Assembly: GCF_000813825.1 (NCBI RefSeq)
Contig: NZ_JWTA01000008.1
Span: forward strand, 62,001 to 126,000
DNA from: Chryseobacterium taiwanense
GTDB taxonomy: Bacteria; Bacteroidota; Bacteroidia; Flavobacteriales; Weeksellaceae
Direction: 5' to 3'
Length of the DNA: 64,000 bases
Under the pieces are notes generated by a model, which was not told the origin of the DNA, ran no database searches, and was given only the letters and a program-made list of their open reading frames with translations. This document shows positions 15,982 to 22,951 of this stretch, piece by piece. Within the stretch, counting starts at the first letter, position 1. Each line of letters opens with the position of its first letter. A program made the translations under genes and the position numbers.

Positions 15982-17256
15982 ATGAGTATAATTAAACAAA
16001 AAGGAATATTTTCCTGTGAAAGCGATCCAAAATTGGATGCTGATATTATAATGACATGCGCAATAGTAGGGCATGCTTACGAAAGATTAAAAAGTGGAAA
16101 AAACTTTAGAATTGACTTTGAAATTACCAATCCCACAAACATATCGGAGAAAGAAGATTTGAAAACAATCAACGATCATCATTTATGTGTTTCAAAAATC
16201 AATAAAGCTCTTCAAAACAGTGATCTTCCAAAAAGTTCTGTGATGCAGCTCGGAATTACTCCCATTTATGATAAAAGTGCAAAGGTTATTATAGGAGGAA
16301 CCGGTGATATGCCTTTTACCGATGAGGAAAGATATGATCCAGGTGTTTGGAATGAATATGCTGCAAAAGAACTTTATGATCTAACTTTAGGTAACAAAAA
16401 AGATGAGCAGGGGAATGTTATCCGGATTGGTTATCAGGGGTTTGGTGCATATACAGGTTTTGTTTCAGGACGATCTGATGGTCAGAGTAATTTGTTCTGT
16501 ACTTACAGGTTTAAAATCCCGGATGAAGGAAGAAGATGGATTCCAACAGAGATTAAAAATATGAAACTCGGAGCAGAACTGGGGAAATTGGATGAGCAAA
16601 GGTTGGCTTGGGGAGTGATAGAGAATAATCAAAAACAATTAAAGGTTCAAAAAGAACAAGGAATGTATTTTATGGACGAAGATAAATCGAAGAAATACCA
16701 AGGGAAATTAGACTCTGATTCTATTGTCGGCTATGTACATGGAATGATTCAGGCAGTTTATGATGTTGAAATGCATAAATATATACATCCAGGTAAAGCT
16801 TCAGGAGTACCTTATGAGATTGCTATAGGAAAAGTAACATTAAACATCAAAGGTAAAGAAGAGGTATATGAGACCACAAAACTCGGATCTTGTTTTGCCT
16901 GTTCAGTGTTTATGGAAGCTAACGGTTATCCGGCATCATCGACTCACCTTGGAAGAGGAGATTCATGGAGCATAGCGCATCATGTCTTAGATCATAGTGA
17001 TACCTCACAGTCCAAATCTAAAAAGAAATGTAATGAGAAATGGGCAGCTTACTGTAAAACTATTCTAGAAAGTGGTATGAAATGTTTGGTTAGTAAAGAT
17101 GTACAGTTAATTAATGTTACACATGAAAGAAGCTTTGCAGAATTAAAAGCTTTTGCATACAAAACAAAATCTACAATGGACTTTGGAAATCTAATTCTTG
17201 ATGCATTGACTGTACATAAGAAGGATTATGATAGAGTTAATGCTTCGATAATATAA
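15982..17256 (+). CDS. Unknown protein, third gene of the phospholipase/cytolysin unit
   Basis: 424 residues, soluble, no signal peptide, no membrane helix. I do not recognise the family. Visible traits: a dense N-terminal 'KLDADIIMTCAIVGHAYERLKSG', a Gly-rich stretch 'VIIGGTGDMPF', 'GFGAYTGFVSGRSDG', and a C-terminal third with Gly-Ser-Cys304-Phe-Ala-Cys307 at the start of a helix and 'SSTHLGRGDSW' (His322) just after it. The Cys-x-x-Cys and His could bind metal or be catalytic. It lies 64 nt after the cytolysin gene and before a shared terminator, so it is probably cotranscribed. It may be an effector, a protection factor or a release factor; nothing in the sequence decides this. Confidence 0.6.
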   Translation: MSIIKQKGIFSCESDPKLDADIIMTCAIVGHAYERLKSGKNFRIDFEITNPTNISEKEDLKTINDHHLCVSKINKALQNSDLPKSSVMQLGITPIYDKSAKVIIGGTGDMPFTDEERYDPGVWNEYAAKELYDLTLGNKKDEQGNVIRIGYQGFGAYTGFVSGRSDGQSNLFCTYRFKIPDEGRRWIPTEIKNMKLGAELGKLDEQRLAWGVIENNQKQLKVQKEQGMYFMDEDKSKKYQGKLDSDSIVGYVHGMIQAVYDVEMHKYIHPGKASGVPYEIAIGKVTLNIKGKEEVYETTKLGSCFACSVFMEANGYPASSTHLGRGDSWSIAHHVLDHSDTSQSKSKKKCNEKWAAYCKTILESGMKCLVSKDVQLINVTHERSFAELKAFAYKTKSTMDFGNLILDALTVHKKDYDRVNASII

Positions 17257-17438
17257 AATTTAGGTAATTATCTAGTGGGTTTTATCAAATTTTATTATTT
17301 CTAAAAATAAATTAACAATCTATCGACCAAGAAAGGAGATTATAAACTTAAAATTTTTTTAAATTTAATATACTCAAATATTTCACATCTTAAATGATTT
17401 TGAAAGTCTTGCATTTTATTTAAATCTTAAATAAAAGC

Positions 17439-17465
17439 GTTTGAAAACTTTACTTCTGCGGTCAC
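17439..17465 (+). repeat. 27-nt direct repeat, copy 2
   Basis: GTTTGAAAACTTTACTT followed by CTGCGGTCAC; 23 of 27 positions match 1244-1270. It is followed at once by a terminator, as is copy 1. The two copies bracket 16.2 kb of mostly accessory genes. Confidence 0.6.
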
Positions 17466-17470
17466 AATGC

Positions 17471-17510
17471 AAAAAAAAACAACCTGCTGTTTTACAGTAG
17501 GTTGTTTTTT
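17471..17510. terminator. Bidirectional terminator after the toxin unit
   Basis: Arms ACAACCTGCTGT (17479-17490) and ACAGTAGGTTGT (17494-17505) pair with one G-T; A-run before, T-run after. It separates convergent genes. The rest of the 324-bp gap (17257-17580) holds only the 27-nt repeat. Confidence 0.85.
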
Positions 17511-17580
17511 GAAGATTTAATAGCTTCTGAAGGTTTATGGAATAAGTTTATAATTCCATGTATTTCCTTTATTAGGTAAA

Positions 17581-18426
17581 TTATTTTTCACCATAAATCA
17601 CATTCGCACTAAAATCAATCGCTACTTTACCGTTAGGGTAGGTATCATTTATTGTTGTATAAATTTCATCTTTTATTTTTTGCTTCAATGTATCGTCTGC
17701 CATACTTAATGAATTGACAACAGGGCCAACGACTTCTGATACGAAACTCCAGTAAACATCTGCGGTACCACAGTTCAGTTTATCTTCAATGTTTTTTTGA
17801 GAAATGTTTTTGAACCCTACTTTGGAAAATAAATCAACCATTAAATTTTCTTCAGCACAGCGGAACATTCCCGGAGCACCGGGTAATGGGGGTGGCAATG
17901 TCATATTTCTGTTCACACTGGACATCGCTGTGGTGAACCAGAGATTTTTATCGGGGCCATTCCATACCGATGCTGCTATACGTCCTCCGGGTTTCAGTAC
18001 ACGAATCATTTCGGTGGCTGCCATTAGCATATCCGGAAAAAACATAAAGCCCATTCGACAACTGATGACATCGAAGGTGTTGTCCTGAAAAGGAAGTTCA
18101 CTCACATCACAAACTACGGTTTCAATATTCTTTATTCCTCTTTGAGCTGCATTTTCTCGGGCTACTTCAAGCATACCTTCAGCAAGGTCAGTCATGATAA
18201 CTTTTCCATTGTTGAGCATGGCTGCAATTGTTAAACCCGGCTCACCTGTTCCGGTTGCAATATCAAGAACATAGTCATCCCCGTGTGGCGCAAGTTTTCG
18301 AATAATCTCCTCGCCAACAGGCTTAAGAAAATCCATTGTAAGCTTATCCCATTTTTTCCAGCCGGGAGAAGACTGATTCCAAGTTTTTTTCTGCAAATTG
18401 CGGATTTGTTCTAGTTGGGTTTCCAT
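17581..18426 (-). CDS. Class I SAM-dependent methyltransferase
   Basis: 281 residues, cytoplasmic. Motif I 'VLDIATGTGEPG' binds S-adenosylmethionine, with 'VIMTDLAEGMLEVARENA' as motif II, 'CDVSELPFQDNTFDVISCRMGFMFFPD' and 'RVLKPGGRIAASVW' following. This is the UbiE/Methyltransf_11 layout. The small-molecule substrate is unknown; the menaquinone methyltransferase itself is not implied. Single gene, convergent with the toxin unit. Confidence 0.88.
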   Translation of the reverse strand: METQLEQIRNLQKKTWNQSSPGWKKWDKLTMDFLKPVGEEIIRKLAPHGDDYVLDIATGTGEPGLTIAAMLNNGKVIMTDLAEGMLEVARENAAQRGIKNIETVVCDVSELPFQDNTFDVISCRMGFMFFPDMLMAATEMIRVLKPGGRIAASVWNGPDKNLWFTTAMSSVNRNMTLPPPLPGAPGMFRCAEENLMVDLFSKVGFKNISQKNIEDKLNCGTADVYWSFVSEVVGPVVNSLSMADDTLKQKIKDEIYTTINDTYPNGKVAIDFSANVIYGEK

Positions 18427-18748
18427 TTGTCATTGTTTTTAATTGTTGCTTACTCTTTCGGGTTTTCAGCTTCTCCCTTTAATATCTTGCGATTAGGTCT
18501 AAGTTTTTATGCTGCCAAGAGCATAATGCATTCTGAAAAAGTATTGGCGGAGTGGGGATGAGAGGTAATTGAACGTTCATTCGGACTGGATGAAGCCAAT
18601 ATTTTTTGACAACACTAAGTTACAAAAAAAGAAATTGTAAAGTATTGAAAACTAAATAAATAAAACAGCAACAAAAATATTGTGTTTTTTTAGGGAAATA
18701 ATGTTTCTACAGGGTTGAGACTTAAAAATTTTTAAGCTGTTTATAAAA

Positions 18749-18776
18749 AATAAGCTCTCAGAAATGAGAGCTTATT
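18749..18776 (-). terminator. Terminator for minus-strand genes
   Basis: AATAAGCTCTCA (18749-18760) and its exact complement (18765-18776) around a GAAA loop; the minus strand continues with a T-run. It ends transcription from the glycine-rich protein gene and its relic neighbour. The surrounding 477-bp gap otherwise holds only the relic at 18791. Confidence 0.8.
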
Positions 18777-18790
18777 CATTTAAAAAATTA

Positions 18791-18900
18791 TTATTCTTTG
18801 ATGAATTTCTTCTAAACCGAAGTTGAATCATCTTGAATATCGATTATATACATTCCATTAACAAAATGTAGGAAAGCAGATTCATCAAGATTTAAATAGT
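18791..18900 (-). pseudogene. Relic T9SS C-terminal sorting domain
   Basis: Translation of the minus strand reads 'NGMYIIDIQDDSTSV', a stop codon, then 'KKFIKE' and a second stop. This is the end of a type A T9SS sorting domain ('G.Y.i.i......t.KfiK') interrupted by one nonsense codon. No N-terminal part remains. It lies directly after the intact T9SS gene at 18904-20049, whose own end is 'FFKSKFIKK', so it probably comes from a deleted paralogue. Confidence 0.6.
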
Positions 18901-18903
18901 TTG

Positions 18904-20049
18904 TTACTTCTTAATAAACTTGGATTTAAAGAAATCGTTTCCTTTATCTTCAATAGTAATCATATAAGTCCCTTTTGTTAATGCTGAAACATTAATTATT
19001 CCACCATTCATATCTCCCTTACTTACTAATTGCCCTGCAACGTTATAAATTTTATATGTTGCTTTATCTGAAACTTTTGTTACGTTTAAGAAATCTGTCG
19101 TTGGGTTGGGATAAATATTTATATCATTTTTTGTTCTTACTTCAGATGTTGACAATGAAGAACTAGTGATAGTGACTCTACCGTTACCCGTAGTATCAGG
19201 ATTAGTAACAAAACCAGAACCACCAAATGCAATGGTAGTACCCGCTGTCACCCCTCCGATATAAGAAGAACCTCCACCACCAGCACCTTGCGATGATGAA
19301 GTATTACCAGTAGCACCGCCGCCGCCGCCATAATAGCCGCCGCCGCCACCGCCGCCGCCAGATTTACTAGCTGCTGTACCTCCATTTCCACCAATTCCCA
19401 ATACTCCAGCCGTTCCGGCTATATTATTGGTAGCTCCATTAGCAGCTCCTCCGGCAGTTTGTGTACCTCCGGCTCCAAAGTAGGTGTTTCCTCCGTTTCC
19501 ACCTGAAGTTCCACCTCCATTTCCACCTGGATAAGTAGTACTATATACACCGCCGCCGCCGCCGGCAGCAACAATAATTCTGTCCGCATAGGTAGTATTT
19601 TGTGTTGTTCTGATATCAGTTCCGCCACCACCACCACCTGCGCGATACGAAGTAGCTGTTGTATAATTATTTTGACCAGAATCTCCTCCGCCATTCCAAC
19701 CGCCTGAATAAACAGTACCAGCACCGGTACCCGTAGCATCAGTTCCTTTACCACCAACATAAATATAATAAGTTGTAGAAGTAGAAACGTTTAGGGTACC
19801 TTTAGAATAACCTCCTTTACCTCCATTGGCTATTAAAGCACTCTGATAGCCACCACCGCCATTTGCACCCCACATTTCTATCTCATATGAACCTGCGGCA
19901 AGGGTTACTGATTGTACAGTTCCTGTATAAGAGAAAGTCTGTGCTTGTGCCTGATTAACAGATAAAATAGTACCAAATAACATAAAAAACGAGGCTTTAG
20001 TTTTCAGTCCCCATATCTTAAGTTTTGATTGTTGTGTAATTTTTTTCAT
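18904..20049 (-). CDS. Glycine-rich surface protein with T9SS sorting domain
   Basis: 381 residues. Signal peptide about 1-36 (ends NQAQAQ). Residues 38-290 form a glycine-rich domain that begins 'TFSYTGTVQSVTLAAGSYEIEMWGANGGGG' in type and continues with Gly runs of up to eight residues and 'IIVAAGGGGG', the pattern of the glycine-rich (ALK/LTK-like) domains in bacterial surface proteins. Residues 308-381 are a type A sorting domain: 'INIYPNPTTDFLNV', 'YKIYNVAGQLV', 'GTYMITIEDKG', 'KSKFIKK'. It is exported by type IX secretion and anchored or released at the cell surface. Function otherwise unknown. Confidence 0.85.
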   Translation of the reverse strand: MKKITQQSKLKIWGLKTKASFFMLFGTILSVNQAQAQTFSYTGTVQSVTLAAGSYEIEMWGANGGGGYQSALIANGGKGGYSKGTLNVSTSTTYYIYVGGKGTDATGTGAGTVYSGGWNGGGDSGQNNYTTATSYRAGGGGGGTDIRTTQNTTYADRIIVAAGGGGGVYSTTYPGGNGGGTSGGNGGNTYFGAGGTQTAGGAANGATNNIAGTAGVLGIGGNGGTAASKSGGGGGGGGYYGGGGGATGNTSSSQGAGGGGSSYIGGVTAGTTIAFGGSGFVTNPDTTGNGRVTITSSSLSTSEVRTKNDINIYPNPTTDFLNVTKVSDKATYKIYNVAGQLVSKGDMNGGIINVSALTKGTYMITIEDKGNDFFKSKFIKK

Positions 20050-20372
20050 GATTTTAAATTTAACGTATTAAACATATGATTTAACCCCGTTGCTTCCATT
20101 TTCGCCGTTAAATTGGCGATTGGGTTACCGCTAGAGGTTTTCATATAAACAGCCACTATATTTCCTGACGGAGATATAGCAGCAAAATCAGACGGAGAAT
20201 ATATTAATTGTCTGAAATTGGATGTTGGCTCACTTGTAAATAACATCGTATTACTTACACAATGAGCACTACCATCATACTCATACTGCAACCCAAAACT
20301 TTGCATTGATAGTAAAATGGCTAGAAAAAAAAGTAGATTTTTTAGATGTATACAATTCTTATTGATTAAACA
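20046..20372 (-). pseudogene. Exported-protein fragment lacking a start codon
   Basis: An open frame runs from 20372 down to 20046. It encodes a good signal peptide ('KNLLFFLAILLSMQSFGLQ') but the only Met (20304-20306) lies inside that signal, so the gene seems to have lost its start. The remaining 86 residues after Met ('YEYDGSAHCVSNTMLF', 'VYMKTSSGNPIANLTAKM') look like the first domain of a secreted flavobacterial protein and stop abruptly. The end overlaps the start of the glycine-rich gene by 4 nt, so the pair may be the product of a deletion that removed the rest of this gene. Confidence 0.4.
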
Positions 20373-20766
20373 TTAACTTCATTATTTGTTTATTTAAATG
20401 AATGTGTTTTTTACTAGATTATAATTTATTTCCTGTGATTGATATTTAGGTTGAATTAAAGAAAAAAGAATTTGTAATGTTGTAAAGATGTTGTTTCATA
20501 GGCTATATTATTTAAATGTTAGAATATGGAATTAATAAATTTATTTAAAATATGTAATTAAAAATTAAATATATAAAAAAAATAGTATTAAATATTCAAT
20601 TAAAATAGTGATTCATATGTGTTTTCCGTTTTTGTAAAATTTCATAAGTTAATATAAATCTTAGCAAATCCGAATTCAGTTTACTATTTTCTAAAAAACG
20701 GCTAATTATCTTTTGATATGATAATAATATGTTTGAGAATGATAATAAACGCTCATCATCTTAGTA

Positions 20767-20774
20767 TACCTTTG
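20767..20774 (+). promoter_or_regulatory. Bacteroidota-type -7 element
   Basis: TACCTTTG fits TAnnTTTG and lies 30 bp before the ATG of the next gene. A TTTG at 20732-20735 is farther than usual for the -33 element. The 497-bp region 20307-20803 is very AT-rich and shows nothing else beyond the start of the fragment above. Confidence 0.45.
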
Positions 20775-20803
20775 TTATTAATTAGAATAATTAAAAATAA
20801 ATT

Positions 20804-22879
20804 ATGTATACGATTGCACATCAATTAATTAAAAAATGGGGAATAGGATTCGGATTACTTGTTTTGGGGAATTTGCATGCTCAACAATGGGAAAATGTCG
20901 GAGGAACTGCAGCTGTTTCAGCGGGTGGGAGCAGTTTTAATAATCTTGTGATTGATAATGTAGGAAACTATTATCTGTCTTATTATGATCTGTCGGTTTC
21001 AAAAGGTTCAGTTCAGAAGTTTAATGGAACTTCATGGGCATATGTAGGAGGAAGTGCCGGAATTACGACAAGTTATGCTACCTACAACTCATTGTCAATT
21101 GATCCTTCAGGAACAAATATATATTATACCAATCAGGGAACAGGTTTTGAGGCAAGACAATTCAATGGGAGTTCATGGGTTGTTTTACCAAAAGTTTCAA
21201 CGAGTACAACAAACTATCAGGCTTCTGCAGTTTCTGCTTCCAATGTATTAGTTACTTACGGAAGTTATGGAAGCGGGACGGTAAAACGTTATGTAAACGG
21301 AGCTTGGGAACAGGTAGGAAATGCAGGATTTTCCAGTGGAGCCGAATTTGCAGAAATGGTGATTGGAACCAATAATATCATTTACACCGCTAATGTTTCC
21401 AGTGGTTTAAAAGTGTATCAAAACTCTGTGAATGCTTCAGCATCTGATGCATGGTCTCTTGTAGGCGGAAGTATTGTGGATAACGCTTCTTCAGGAGAGC
21501 AATATACGTCAGATCTTGCGATTGATGGGAATAATAATCTTTATGTAGCCTACGTTTCAACGACTTCGGCAGGTAAAAAAGTAAACGTTAAAAAATTTGA
21601 CGGAACTTCATGGACACAGGTTGGAAATGCCAATTTTTCAAATGGCATAACGCAACATGTTGCATTGGCTGTAACTGCTTCCGGAACCCCTTATGTGGTT
21701 GCTAGCAGATGGGAAAATGACAATTTCTTAAGAAATACGGTGTATAAGTTAGATACTGCGACTCAAAACTGGGTAACATTTGGTGGAGATTTCATTTCTG
21801 CGGGACAGGCTACATACAATGATCTTACAGTCGATAATATTAATAATTATTTGGTTTTAGCCTATTCTGAGAATAACACGATTGTGAAGAGAATAGCATT
21901 ATCTACTAATACTAGTCCGGTTTGTAACAATACAGATCCGGGGAATACTCCGGGGGATATTGGTTGCGTAACTTTTAATTATAACGCGCAATCGATTACA
22001 TATGCTACGGTAAGAGGAGCTGACGGAAAAATCTGGTTACAGCAAAACTTAGGAAGTACAAAAGTGGCTTCTTCACTTACCGATGAAGAGGCTTATGGTG
22101 ACCTTTTCCAATGGGGAAGATGGGCAGACGGGCATCAAAAAAGAAATTCGGTTCTGAACGGAACGGCGCCTTCACCTAACAATCCTCAAGGAATTACTGC
22201 TGGAAGTGCTTCTTTTTATTCTGCAGGTTATAATTCAGGTTCAAACTGGTGGTCAAACGGTCAGACAAGCGATACTTGGGACGGAGAAACTACATCTTCC
22301 GCAAACGGTACAACAGGCGTTGATCCTTGTAAAGAAATCGGAACCAACTGGAGACTTCCTTCCATTGGCGAAGTGGAAAATGTTGTAAGTGCAGAAAATA
22401 TTTCAGATATTAATTCAGCTTTGTCAAGTAATTTAAAACTGGTTCCTGCCGGAATGAGAGATTATAGCGGAATTTTTTCACCAGGTACACGTCTATACCT
22501 TTGGTCATCTACTTCATCACCTTATACAGGATCCGGACAGCATTTATATATAAGCCCAAATGTTGCCATTACTAACAGTATGGGAAGAGACGGAGGGCAG
22601 TCAGTACGATGTGTTAAAGATTTTACAGCATTGGGAACCACTGAGAATACTCCGAAAATAAACGTAGGAATTTATCCGAATCCGACCAAAGGAATTCTTT
22701 ATATTAAAGCTGATACCTTAATTGATAATGTAAATGTTTACAATGTGGCAGGTCAGAAATTAAATGTGAAATTCAACAGTAATCAGATTGATCTTGAATC
22801 TGTGCCTAAAGGAGTTTACATTGTGGAAATAAAATTAAAAGGCGGAAATACTTTAACTAAAAAAATTATCAAAAATTAA
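20804..22879 (+). CDS. T9SS surface protein: beta-propeller plus FISUMP domain
   Basis: 691 residues. Signal peptide about 1-27 (LHAQ). Residues 28-375 are repeats of 45-60 residues with 'FNGTSWAYVGG', 'FNGSSWVVL', 'FDGTSWTQVGNANFS' and similar, typical of a beta-propeller built from 'W..vG' blades. Residues about 390-610 are a FISUMP-type domain: 'VRGADGKIWLQQNLGS', 'YGDLFQWGRW', 'NWRLPSIGEVENV', 'YLWSSTSS', 'GQSVRCVKD'. Residues 620-691 form a type A sorting domain ('VGIYPNPTKGILYI', 'VNVYNVAGQKL', 'LTKKIIKN'). Exported by type IX secretion. Role unknown; such proteins are thought to be surface or adhesion components. Confidence 0.88.
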   Translation: MYTIAHQLIKKWGIGFGLLVLGNLHAQQWENVGGTAAVSAGGSSFNNLVIDNVGNYYLSYYDLSVSKGSVQKFNGTSWAYVGGSAGITTSYATYNSLSIDPSGTNIYYTNQGTGFEARQFNGSSWVVLPKVSTSTTNYQASAVSASNVLVTYGSYGSGTVKRYVNGAWEQVGNAGFSSGAEFAEMVIGTNNIIYTANVSSGLKVYQNSVNASASDAWSLVGGSIVDNASSGEQYTSDLAIDGNNNLYVAYVSTTSAGKKVNVKKFDGTSWTQVGNANFSNGITQHVALAVTASGTPYVVASRWENDNFLRNTVYKLDTATQNWVTFGGDFISAGQATYNDLTVDNINNYLVLAYSENNTIVKRIALSTNTSPVCNNTDPGNTPGDIGCVTFNYNAQSITYATVRGADGKIWLQQNLGSTKVASSLTDEEAYGDLFQWGRWADGHQKRNSVLNGTAPSPNNPQGITAGSASFYSAGYNSGSNWWSNGQTSDTWDGETTSSANGTTGVDPCKEIGTNWRLPSIGEVENVVSAENISDINSALSSNLKLVPAGMRDYSGIFSPGTRLYLWSSTSSPYTGSGQHLYISPNVAITNSMGRDGGQSVRCVKDFTALGTTENTPKINVGIYPNPTKGILYIKADTLIDNVNVYNVAGQKLNVKFNSNQIDLESVPKGVYIVEIKLKGGNTLTKKIIKN

Positions 22880-22900
22880 AATACTCTACGCTTGAGTAAT

Positions 22901-22933
22901 AACAAAGGGCTTTTTAAAGTCCTTTTGTTTTGC
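22901..22933 (+). terminator. Probable terminator between two T9SS genes
   Basis: AACAAAGG (22901-22908) pairs with CCTTTTGTT (22921-22929) with one bulge, and the inner GGCTTT/AAAGTC extends the stem; a T-rich tail follows. Confidence 0.5.
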
Positions 22934-22951
22934 GTTAAAATAATTTATATC

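Noticed and set aside
15982..17256. Third toxin-unit protein as a deaminase-type toxin (because of Ser-Cys-x-x-Cys)
   Set aside because: A matching His/Cys-x-Glu motif is not found at the expected distance upstream, so the fold is not supported.
19419..19760. Open frame of 113 codons on the minus strand inside the glycine-rich gene
   Set aside because: It is a shadow of the biased codon pattern, with no start context or family resemblance.
19240..19860. CRISPR-like or tandem DNA repeats in the GCC/ACC-rich stretch
   Set aside because: The repetition comes from glycine codons of the glycine-rich protein; there are no regular spacers.
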